From Cephalotrichum gorgonifer (Eukaryota; Ascomycota; Sordariomycetes; Microascales; Microascaceae), in the NCBI GenBank assembly GCA_900312665.1, contig ONZQ02000008.1:1677713-1741712 (forward strand): 64,000 bases of DNA. Direction: 5' to 3'. A model generated the notes under the pieces. The model did no database searches. It was given only the letters and a program-made list of their open reading frames with translations, and was not told the DNA's origin. The translations under genes were made by a program, and so were the position numbers. Positions 54,540 through 64,000 of the stretch are shown piece after piece (positions within the stretch are counted from its first letter, which is position 1; each line of letters begins with the position of its first letter).

Positions 54540-55170
54540 CGGCTGAATGTTCTAAAAGCATACCATCTGGATGAGTTCATCAATAATGTCCATGCCTATC
54601 GTGAGACATGCAACATTCATATTTAGGTCCCACTATAGACCCTCGGTATCAAAATAAAACCCGTCGCTATCAAGAAGTTGACAAATCATGGCTGCTGTAA
54701 CTGGAGAGTCAGGATCCTCTCGTTCAATCTTTGACTAGAATGAAGTCTTGCTGACATCAGGATTTTACATCTGCGCCATCTGAAAGAGTCGATCGAGAAC
54801 TTCAGGTGCAACCGAGTTTTCCAGGCTTCAGGTCCGGTGCACCTGAGTGAGGCCCTGGCTCGCTTGAAGGCTGGGCTCTGATGATGTACTGACTACTTCT
54901 ACGTTGGCCGCCAACATAGGGCTTGATAGCAGTACGAAGCCTTCCTCGTCCATCCTGTTGACCAACGCGCCACGGTTTACCAGGAGTTTGACCACCTCCA
55001 GTAGTATTGTCCGGAATGCAAGGCAATGCGCGAGCTCACTCAAGGTCCGGTAATCAACAGGAATATTGTAGAGGAGGAATATCCTGGGGACATCGGGCCC
55101 AGAGCGCACGACGCAGATATACAAGAATGAAAAGATAGGGACTAGATGGTTGAAGAGTAGAGGCTGCACG
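54540..55170 (-). pseudogene. Decayed ankyrin-repeat protein gene
   Basis: Minus-strand translation shows an ankyrin-like repeat, LLEVVKLLVNRGALVNRMDE, followed by EGFVLLSSPMLAANVEVV. This is the usual EVVKLLLxxGAxVNxxDxxGxxPLxxA pattern with substitutions at key positions. Further on, stretches such as VTAAMICQLLDSDGFYFDTE and IGMDIIDELIQMV are readable but interrupted by stops. The gene is broken by stop codons and probably frameshifts. It lies next to the inverted-repeat gap and may have been damaged by mobile-element activity or point mutation. Confidence 0.55.
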
Positions 55171-55749
55171 AGTATCGACAGGCACCTGAACCATGTCTAT
55201 CTATCCAAGGATAATAGCCAGTTTGATTCTCCACGTGTTCCAGCTTTAGCACCTGGTTCTAAGGCGTGCAAATTTCCCCATCCTCGGGCTGGCTCTGGAG
55301 TACTCGCGAATAGAATCTATCATGGATCCCATTCCGCGATCTGCTAAAATGGTGATGGAAATGATCTTGGCAGAAATTGAGCGTGTAGACTTTAGCCATA
55401 TCGAGCCCAAGACACCACTCCCCGTGAGAGAAGAATAGGAGCAACTCGTCTCCAGCTTCGCCCCCTTACATTTTTACTTCATTGCAAATATGATACCCAA
55501 GTTGCAAGACTCTCCGGTTCCTTTATTCCTATCAAGCATATATGTTCCCGATATAATGCCTACCCGTTTTGAGGCTTATTGTTAGGGGGTCTTTTTGCCG
55601 AGGGAATCTACTGGGCGTCTCTTCCTGTGGCCTTAGTCCCTTGTTACCTCTCATACCCCAGAGAACTACCTGAATCACAAAAGCTTGCCAGATAGGACAA
55701 TAAATGACGTCGGAGTTGGACTCATTCATAACGGAGGGACTTGACACAC
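55171..55749. other. Intergenic between two decayed genes
   Basis: I see only short frames on both strands and no feature I can name. Confidence 0.5.
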
Positions 55750-56720
55750 AAGGCCGTCAACAGTATTAAGGAGAAGAAGGGACTCGACTTCAACACCGAC
55801 GACAAAAACCTGAAGCTCAGCGGAGCCCCTAGTCACTTCCATAGGTTAATTATGGAGTATAGAATCTGCACCGTGTACATGATACTGCGAGTGTAAACCA
55901 AGGCCAAACTAGTCGTAAAGATCGACGCGATCCGCGGGGGAGACCCAGCTAGCGTTACTGGTACAAGTGCGGCGGAAGTAAGTCTACTCTAGCATGCACC
56001 TTGAACATGAGTACCATGCTACACAATTCTCCGATATCCGTGCTATTCATCGAAATGCAGTCCAGACGGAAGAGGTTTCTGTCCACTGTCGACATGGTAT
56101 ATATCTCTGGAACGATCTTGAAGAGCTCCGACCCGGACAACAGCGCGATGACGACGCGCTGATATCCACCTTGTCGAGAACGCCCTTAAGCTCGTCGCCT
56201 CCCAGATATGCACATCGTCTATTCCGCTCTTGAAATAAGCAGCACCTCGAGCGAGCCCCTGAAGGGCTACCATCCATTGGGCTTATCTGGCATTTCTAAC
56301 AGCATCTTCAGGCTTGGGGCGACGAAGGCTGATGGCGCCGAGTACAGATAGAGGCGGGGCACAACGTCGAGATTGAGGATAAGGACCAGATCTATGAGCA
56401 ACTCGACACGTCTAAAACGGGATCCTTCCGTCGCAATAGCACTACTCTCCTACCTCGCGGCCCTAATCGTTCGCTGTGTCTGACCAGGGGCCGTGTATAA
56501 CCAGTATGCCTGCAAGACGGAGAACTGGAACGCGGTAATAAAGACACAGTTCTCGCTATCCAGAAGTTCAGGGCCATACTGGCAGCATTTGACCCCATTA
56601 GCAACCTTGAAAAGGACAATCTCTGCGCTGAGGCAGATGACCTCTTGCCAGAGCCTGATTGGGTACCCAATAGGACCCACGCTAAGGGCCTTCCAATATC
56701 AAGTGGGATCAAATTCCATA
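55750..56720 (+). pseudogene. Decayed gene of unknown family
   Basis: Plus-strand pieces read like real protein but lie in different frames and contain stops. Examples are IKEKKGLDFNTDDKNLKLSG near 55770, then VQIEAGHNVEIEDKDQIYEQ near 56350, then KFRAILAAFDPISNLEKDN with ADDLLPEPDWVP near 56570-56670. Composition is charged and helical, without membrane segments. I do not recognise the family. The GC content of these pieces is higher than that of their surroundings, as expected for a former gene in an AT-rich region. Confidence 0.45.
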
Positions 56721-59700
56721 GTTAACTCGCTCGGCATCGCGTGTCCTCCCAGATGCAGTCAAGCGTAGCTGCTGAACAGAAGTATAGGATTAGTCGTCAA
56801 GGACAGAATCTTCGCTCCTCCATAATAGTGTTCATCAGGCAACCTCAAGTATAGCGACTGCGCTTTTATGCTATTATAGCGTTAAGCTTAGCTGACCATA
56901 AATCACGGTCTGCATACATAGTTTCAAACGTCGTTAAATTCGAGACACGGCACCTCCCTGCTAGGCTGCTAGCCTTCGCCGATATGACCTCTTTTAAGCC
57001 AAGGTCCGGAACTCTAGCGCCTTGCAGCGAATCGCACTTGGTAATTTCCATATAGTACAGCTTGTTCGCCTTCGCCCTGATGCTAACGACTCCCACTCTA
57101 ACTTAGAATGCACAAGCATGGAGGCTTGGATAGGACGATAGGGTTCATATACTCCAGAGCTAATATAGCAATGCTCAACCTAGTGCCCCGTACCAGCTTG
57201 TTTCATTGATCCACTGTCGTGTCGAGGCAACTGAGGATAACTGCGGCTCAGCACTCGTTAGCCACCTCAGAGGAGATCCATATCAAGAGTGCCTCTTCTA
57301 GCTTGTGTAAACATAAGACAATTGAGGGGTGGTTCTTAGTCAAATTCAGTGTAATTAACCATTTTTAAAACATTTCATCTTCCTGGTCTCTTTCTTTCTC
57401 TTCCCCCCCCCCATTTGTGATTATGGCCAGGCGTAAATGGCTATTCAACTCGCAGTGCTGCCTAGCTATCCGTCCTGTCCATGTGTAGCTAAACTTGTTG
57501 TGTCTGCTCAGATGTCTATGCGTACCTGAAATCAGTGTATTCTTGGCTTGTATATAATGTTTGCCAGGTCAGGCCTCGAGGAGGTCAAAGGTATCGCCAT
57601 ATGAGCCTCCAAGTAACATGGAAACTATTGTATTTTCTCTCCGTTGCGACCTGAGGGATATGATGCTAATGACGACTTGGTTGTTCTCCCTTGATATATG
57701 ATCTGGCAGAGACTTAGCGGCTAAGATCTCGGCTGCAGCCTATCTTCCATCCTCGGCATTGCCCTGACCCCTTACAAAGAGAGGAACTTTCGTCTGTCGT
57801 TTTTTGGTGGGGTGAATAGCCAATCAAGAGCATGTGACGGCTCCACGTTATCAGCAAGGTTATGTCGATCCTAGTGCCGATCTCCTGGGCATACAACCAC
57901 CCAAGCGCCGATCTCTGTACTAAAAGTACCCCATTGGATGAACTAAAGCGGCAGGTCCAAAGAGGCGCACGTTGTCCTCCTGGCTCTTGTCCCATTTTCT
58001 GTCATATACCTGTCCATTGCATCATCACCATCGGTACCTATCACGCATGTCATTCTCCATCTAAGTCATCAAGGGTGGCGCACTTCCCGAGACGTATGAC
58101 GGAGAAAAGTTCCTTCTCTAGCCCAGGTCCTGCAACTGCAATATCGTGAGTTTGTAACTTCCGCGCGGATTTTTCCAAGGAAATAACATTTCGACTCATA
58201 TAAGCGCATAAACTGGGGACGGTCGGTTTTGCCTTAGTGTTCGTTGTGACCGTGATATCGTAAGGCTTAGTCTGTAGTCATTTATCTTATTCCTCGGTTT
58301 CATTCTATCAGGAGACTTATTTTAGCCCCCTCTGCATGGAACGGCGAGATTAGTAGCCTGGTAAAATTGCGACCTATGTACCTCAGGTTGATCCCAGGCA
58401 GTGCTACATCAATAACGATAGGGCAGCAATAGATAAATAAGCAACAACACTGCCGTCCCAAGTAGGGGCGATAGTGGGGCGATATGAGGTCATTCCTTCA
58501 CTTCCGGTCGCCGTCTCAACTCCCAGCCGGGCCTCCAGGCGAGCCCTCCATATAATTAATTTTTGATCAGAGTCTGGACTTTGAAGTCCTAGTACGATGG
58601 CACGGATTCGGTGCCCCTGCACAATGCGTTTCACATCTCGCACGCCATTGGACCGGATACTACGGGGTCTAGCTCGGGATGTTGGAGGTACGCCTTCATT
58701 TGGTATCGGAAGTGACCATAGGGTGAGATAGACCTTCTGCTGAGGGAGAAAAAGGACAGTCATAGGGATATATACATTCAAATACCACAGCATTAGGGCC
58801 TTCCTAATTGCCCATCTCGCCTCCATTCATTCCGCACGCTTTACGAAGTACACCTGTCGTCATATTCATGGCGCTACCAAAATACCTGTTTTTCTGCTTC
58901 CCATGGCCAAGTTATTAGGTATCCCTTATACCGCAGGCCTAAAAGGAACACTGCTACCTGGCTTTAGAATGTTATATTATAGAGTTTATAAGGAGATAGC
59001 AATGTGGCAAAGGCTATGAAATTGTTACCAACTGTATATTTCGGCCTTGGTGGATGACAGGCATTACAAACATGTCTAGATAACTGACTGATTGCTAAGT
59101 TATCCAGAGAAACATACAAGCTAGAATCGTGGGCTGCAAGGTCATGCAGCGACTAGAGAGAACTTCTTAGATTAAAACACTCCTGTCATGCAAACTGTCC
59201 AAGGACTACTATCGTTTATTATTGAGAATACTAAGTCCTTGCTGGTCCTTGTGGCACCTTTACCTCCATAATGATGGAGTGGAGAACTCTTGCGAGGTTG
59301 AAACAAATCCCTGTTTGTTTACTACAAAATCCCCACCCATCCTTCACACCCACTCCGACCACAAAGTAGGATCAAAAAGGCTAGTATCGCCAAGACAAAA
59401 AGGACCGCGCATATCTCTCCTGTGCCCCACTGTCTACCGTCCCGGCATTCACGCATAACCTGGACCCACCATGAATGCCGAGATGAAGGTAGCACACCCT
59501 TCGAAGGCAACATTTCAAGGGATAAGGCTGGGCACCACCGTATTCCGCAATTACTTCTTCCGGTAACTCAGCCCGGCCTACTACGGGTGGATTTTGACCT
59601 AACTAGCACGCAAGGTTATCGCCCCGCCTCAAAATGTATATTGAGAATAAAGTCGTCACCAAAGCAAGCAGTTTCGTGATGCTGCTGTCTTTCCCGATCA

Positions 59701-60438
59701 GCATGAAATTTTCTTGCTGGGGCGAACCCCCTACATATTGGCAGAATTTTTTCACTCCTGGTCCATCCAAGCTTTAGAGTATCCTTTCTTGCAGAGTGGG
59801 GGACTTCTGGCCTACAGGTATATCCTGGGGCGTGATAGAGGAAGGAGCTTGCGGTTCGTGAAGAAGTTGGAACTGCCAATCATAAGGTCAGAGTGGATCT
59901 CAAATGCAAGACACCCCCCCACCCACCCACCCCCTAAACAGGCGGCACGGGTCGGAGGCGGGTGAGAGAACAGACCACCCTTTTCTGTCATCGGAGCACT
60001 AGAATACATCCATAGTCAATCATTCTGGATGACGCTATGGGGGACTTATGGTCACGGGCATGGCTGGATTGGGAAGCTTCTAGAGGTGGTATATCTCGGC
60101 GTGCATATTTAGTACGGGAATAGAACCCTGGGAGAGTTGGCGGGATGAGAGAGCCGCCTGATTGGACATCGATCTGATCACATCTGCTCCGTACTACCGG
60201 GGACACGGCAGCGTGGATAAGGCATGGTATAGGGAAAGAGATGATATGCATTAATGACCCTTAAAGTAGAAGGTGACTGAATGTCTCATCGCCACAGGAT
60301 ATATCTCAGTGGGGTATAAAATGAGGTTAGATATCTCTCCGTTATAAACTCTTTTCTTCGCTACTACTCCAGAATCACGTTCCCAGTCAAGAACATCTCA
60401 CCTATCTTATATCCTTTTCCCCTAATCTCTTCGCTATC
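56721..60438. other. AT-rich gene-poor stretch upstream of the subtilase
   Basis: No gene is supported in 3.7 kb. Frames at 57714-57995 and 58404-58826 on the minus strand have no recognisable content. Simple runs of C occur near 57403. The right end is the subtilase promoter. Confidence 0.5.
60315..60321 (+). promoter_or_regulatory. TATA box of the subtilase gene
   Basis: TATAAAA lies about 120 bp before the start codon and is followed by a CT-rich leader. Confidence 0.65.
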
Positions 60439-61810
60439 ATGATGAATCTCAAGACCATTGGAGTCCTTCTCGGGGCCCTCCTTGGCCAGGCCTCTACCGC
60501 CCCTGCCGGCCCTACTGCAGCTGTCATCGCTGATAAGTACATCATCACACTAAAGAGTGATGTCGCCTCAGTTGAATCACATGTCTCCTGGGCTGCCAAT
60601 TTGCACACCCAGAGCATTCAGAGGAGGGGAGCAGGCGTGGATAAGGTGTGGAGCAAGAACTTCAAGGGATACTCGGGTCAGTTCGACGAGCAGACGATTG
60701 AAGAGATCCGCTCTAATGAGGATGTAAGTGATCCCGAATCTTATAAGCTCGATCTCAACCATAGCATAATATCAGAGGCCTCCCTTATCCCATATATGAA
60801 TAGGATAGGGGGTCACTCAACTATTCAATCCAGCTAACATCCCCAGGTCCTTGCTGTTGAGCCTGTTGCCGTCTGGTCGATCCTTGAGACTATCACCCAA
60901 ACCAACGCACCCTGGGGTCTTGGCAGCATCTCACATACCACCCCTGACCATACCGACTATCTTTATGACTCCTCAGCTGGTTCGAGTACCTATGCCTACG
61001 TCGTCGACACAGGCGTCTATGTTGGGCACTCATCTCTTGAGGGCCGAGCTACATTCGGATACAATGCTGTTGATAGCGATAACACTGATAGAAACGGTCA
61101 TGGCACTCACTGTGCCGGGACCATTGCCTCAAAGGACTATGGTGTTTCGAAGAAGGCGAATGTAGTTGGTGTGAAAGTTCTTGACGCGTCTGGTTCGGTA
61201 GGCTACCCTATTGCCCATCCATCTCATACCTGCATACTGCGACCAAAAGCCGATGACGAAACTGTAGGGAACCACTGATGGCGTCATCGACGGTTACGAG
61301 TGGGCTGTTAATGACATTACTTCAAAGGGCCGTGAAGATGTATCTGTCATTTCCATGTCCCTTGGCGGCTCCTACTCTGCTGCTTTCAACGCTGCCGTGG
61401 AGGCTGCCTACCAGGCAGGCGTCCTCACTACTGTGGCTGCTGGAAATGACGATGCTGATGCTAAAAAATATTCGCCTGCATCCTCCCCTAATGCAATCAC
61501 TGTTGGTGCTACCGATATCGATAATGCAAGGGCCTACTTCAGCAACTATGGATCTGTGGTTGACATCTTCGCCCCGGGTGTCGATATCCTCAGCACCTGG
61601 ATTGGAAGCACAACTGCCACTAACACCATCTCGGGGACTTCCATGGCTACCCCTCATATTGCCGGGCTCGTCCTATACCTCAAGTCACTGGAGGGACTTG
61701 GTTCTCCCAAGGCTACTACTGACAGGCTTATCGCTCTTGCTACTTCTGGTGTCATCTCAGACCCCGGCACCGGAAGCCCTAACAAACTTGCTTATAATGG
61801 CATTGAGTAA
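60439..61810 (+). CDS. Secreted subtilisin-like serine protease (S8, proteinase K type)
   Basis: Three exons (60439-60723, 60847-61197, 61268-61810) join to 392 residues. A signal peptide of about 20 residues is followed by an inhibitor I9-type propeptide (KYIITLKSD to EDVLAVEPV, about 33-102) and the mature protease beginning near QTNAPWGLGSISH. The catalytic triad is Asp149 in YVVDTGV, His180 in GHGTHCAG and Ser337 in GTSMATPH, with oxyanion Asn272 in VAAGND. Length and motifs match fungal alkaline proteases of the oryzin/proteinase K group, which digest extracellular protein. It appears fully functional despite sitting in a decayed region. The first of two adjacent ATGs is taken as the start. 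Confidence 0.94.
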
Positions 61811-62755
61811 GGTCTTTGGGAGAATATAGGGCTCCTTGGAGCGGTTTTGAGTTCCGGCGGTTACTCGGTTTATGATGGACATGCGATAAGGACTGTTGGA
61901 TACTCCTCAATTGCGATGATGGATGATATAGGGTTTGACTGTTTTATCATTGCAGCTGCGTTAGGGAAGATGTAACTGGCGAATACCTCAATATTTTTTT
62001 CAGAGCTACCGTATCTATAGGTATATTGGTTCTAGAGACCAAGAACTTATTGAAAACATGTACAATCGTTACATCTAGGTTCTGTAGTCAACGGCTTTCA
62101 CATTCCGAGATAGACATCCCATTTATTGACCTAATAAAACCGCCCATATTACGACTGTAACTGTGTTTATATAAATGAATCAGTTTGCAATAGACCCAGC
62201 TAAATATAGAGATATTAACCACCTGCTAAACAGTTTTATCACTTAGGCTGAACTGGAATTTTTTTAAGGCGGAAGAGAGGCATATCTATTAGACGCAGTA
62301 AAGCCAACCTACGTACACCTTAAGCTACTGGATCTCCCTAGCAACCCTGGATATAGGTTGAGAGCCCCTGTTAAGTTTTTAGGAACCATAATGCTATCTG
62401 ACGCAAGAGGGTCCTTTCTTATAGCTAGTAGATAAGCTGTTTTCCTAAGCTACTCTTCGTTGCCAAAACAGTATGCAAGATAGTTGCATCAAGATAGAAA
62501 AGGGCGAAATGAGAAATGTCCTTATTCGGAATCGAGCCTAAGATCTTTCTCATTCTAACTGGCCGGCTTCTCGAAGTACTGGAGGTAGAGACAACGGAGA
62601 GTATTAAAGCCAGCTAATATAATGGTAGCCTCCAAGTAGTTACTAAATGAGACAGTTAGAGAAAGACCCATCCAACTTAAGAAACGAAGAGAGCGAAGTA
62701 AAATATAGGCACTTTTATAAATAGGTGAAATATATCACCAAAAATACAAAGTGAA
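61811..62755. other. AT-rich intergenic with a tRNA-like fragment
   Basis: No gene is supported. At 62524-62556 a segment resembles the 3' half of the nearby tRNA-Thr (CTCATT, GATCTT and CGAATCGAG-like words) with many changes, probably a tRNA-derived relic. Confidence 0.5.
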
Positions 62756-62843
62756 TGCCCCCGCTCGGAATTGAACCGAGGATCTTCTCATTGCGATAGT
62801 GTTATACTACGAGTGAGACGCTTTGCCACTGAGCCACGGAGGC
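62756..62843 (-). tRNA. tRNA-Thr (CGT) with a 16-nt intron
   Basis: On the minus strand the acceptor arm GCCTCCG pairs with CGGGGGC (one G-U pair). The A box TGGCTCAGTGG and the B box GGTTCAATTCC are both present. The anticodon stem TCTCA/TGAGA encloses CT-CGT-A, then a short intron, then A. This gives anticodon CGT, read as threonine ACG. The intron starts one base after the anticodon, as usual for nuclear tRNAs. The discriminator base is A. Without the intron the tRNA is 72 nt. Confidence 0.88.
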
Positions 62844-62862
62844 GAGTCCTGGTGCCGTCGGC

Positions 62863-62890
62863 GTTACCGTCATAGCTCAGTGGTGAGACT
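62863..62890 (+). other. tRNA 5'-half-like relic
   Basis: The words GTCATAGCTCAGTGGTGAGACTG resemble the D-arm half of a tRNA, including an A box, but no anticodon arm or B box follows. It lies 20 bp from the tRNA-Thr gene on the other strand. Confidence 0.35.
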
Positions 62891-63847
62891 GTATTACTGT
62901 ATTCGTTTACGGGCGGGCATCCGTCATGGCAAGTTGTGAATTTCGCTAAGAGGCTGAGTTCAGGTAGACTTGTATTATACCTTGAGCGCGTGGGTTAATG
63001 GCAGGCCAGGCAATGTTATTTTTTATTATCCTGGAGATTTCGCTACTCGTCCTTGTCTCCCTTTAGGGCTGCATGGAGAAGGGACGCTCCCTCCAATTCA
63101 AGACGTTTCTATGAAATCTTATTCCCACCACCCCCTGGATCTACCTTGAGTTGTGGGCCCAATAGTAAGTATTAGGTTAGTTATATTAATGGGCGTACTT
63201 TGGAGTGCGTGGCGAGGAATAATGGAGGCTAAACCCTCTTTGTTTCTTTCTCCGGTCATCGGCTAAGTTGTGGAGCCACTAGCTCCTCCTGCAGCGATCA
63301 TCTGCTACGAAAAAAGCCGACAGGCGAGCCGAAACCGTTAGTTCGTGACTTTATTGGTAAGTCGCCACCCACTATCCCCACTAACAGCCAGGCAAAGCCT
63401 AGCGCAAGCGATCGGATCGCTAAGCACCGGAGAACTGGGACCTCTCTACTACTCGTATGCATCGTACGAGTACCTGCTGGTGGAGAACAGGCGTAGAACG
63501 TGGGGAACCGGCAGACACTCCAAGACCCCACCCCATGCGAGGCGAGGGTTGGAGTATGCTACTCTGCAGACACTGTTAGCGCTCATTTCCCCGCGCCGAA
63601 ACTCCCCAAACACCCCCAGATGCACTCCAATCCCCGTGGGGTCACCTGTGCGGAATAAATCTTCGAGATCCGGGCAGTCTTTAGCACGTGTGGCCCCGGA
63701 CCCCAGCCGAACTACAAAACCTGGACGATCTTCCTCGTTGGGTTGCGCTGGCATTCATCATCGTTCAACCAACGGTCTGACTATCGAAGCCCCTTCGCTT
63801 ATCCCAAAGCGTTCTTCTACGAGGGTTATTTGAGAAACGGCGCCAAC
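62891..63847. other. Intergenic, upstream of the last gene
   Basis: Nothing is supported. The frames at 63345-63833 (plus) and 63449-63754 (minus) overlap each other and show no domain. Confidence 0.5.
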
Positions 63848-64000
63848 ATGGGCGGACTACGCGCGATCGAAGACAGGCCTACGCCTAAGGAGGTGTACAA
63901 CTGGCGTCTATACACAGAGGCAATCATCATTTCGATGGGTTCGCTCCTGTAAGCTGCCGCCATGCTGTCTCAGCGTTCTGACAACTGCTAATATAAAGAC
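63848..64000 (+). CDS. Quinate/hexose-type MFS sugar transporter, 5' end only
   Basis: The first exon encodes 33 full codons up to a donor site at 63949 (GTAAGC). The segment AIEDRPTPKEVYNWRLYTEA is the characteristic N-terminus of fungal quinate permeases and related sugar porters, which read VEDRPTPxEVYNWRxYxxA before the first membrane helix. The hydrophobic start of helix 1 (IIISMGSLL) follows. The window ends inside the first intron, which already shows a CTGCTAAT branch-like site, or at most at the first bases of exon 2. The substrate cannot be inferred from this piece. Confidence 0.7.

Noticed and set aside
63345..63833. 162-residue plus-strand frame near the right end
   Set aside because: Ser/Arg/Pro-rich without domain; overlaps a minus-strand frame of similar quality and runs into the first exon of a recognisable transporter.

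Overview
This window looks like nuclear DNA of a filamentous ascomycete, most likely a saprotrophic or plant-associated Sordariomycete-type fungus. The genes are split by short (about 55-160 bp) GT-AG introns with CTAAC/CTAAT-like branch sites. The set of products also fits: a Zn(II)2Cys6 regulator, DHA1, DAL5-type and sugar MFS carriers, an AA9 monooxygenase and a GH10 xylanase with CBM1 domains, a proteinase K-type subtilase, cyanase and a 2EXR protein. I worked out exon structures by hand by joining open frames at splice sites and requiring the total to stay in frame. Assignments rest on recognised motifs, because no database search was possible.

Layout. 2-6 kb: a DHA1 drug-type transporter and a 2EXR protein. 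6-23 kb: the most interesting block. Two genes of bacterial peptidoglycan recycling, anhydro-N-acetylmuramic acid kinase (AnmK) and N-acetylmuramic acid 6-phosphate etherase (MurQ), lie in tandem on the minus strand. MurQ is divergent from an intron-dense DAL5-family transporter, which converges on a second DAL5-family transporter with 16 exons. A Zn2Cys6 transcription factor follows. Both enzyme genes carry spliceosomal introns and keep their family signatures, so this looks like a functional fungal pathway for reclaiming bacterial muramic acid: anhMurNAc to MurNAc-6-P to GlcNAc-6-P plus lactate. 23-29 kb: a small Ser/Thr-rich protein, an alpha/beta hydrolase, a broken coiled-coil gene and a phenol-hydroxylase-type monooxygenase. 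29-37 kb: a maltose-permease-type carrier divergent from a GH31 alpha-xylosidase-like enzyme, then a lambda-crystallin/L-gulonate dehydrogenase-type gene. 37-39 kb: a membrane-anchored P-loop ATPase with a probable mitochondrial presequence encoded partly by a tiny first exon. 40-44 kb: convergent AA9 and GH10 genes, with a duplicated segment upstream of the xylanase. 45-49 kb: an AlaX-type tRNA-editing protein and a secreted L-amino-acid oxidase.

From about 49 kb to 63 kb the sequence is AT-richer and gene-poor. It holds an assembly gap flanked by a perfect 46-bp inverted repeat and decayed coding relics (an ankyrin gene and an unidentified gene). Two intact islands remain: cyanase and a secreted subtilase. 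A tRNA-Thr(CGT) with an intron follows, and the window ends inside the first intron of a quinate/hexose-type transporter.

Taken together, the window combines nutrient scavenging from plant cell walls (AA9, GH10, GH31, sugar carriers), protein and amino acids (subtilase, amino-acid oxidase) and, by inference, bacterial cell walls (AnmK, MurQ and the DAL5-type carriers).
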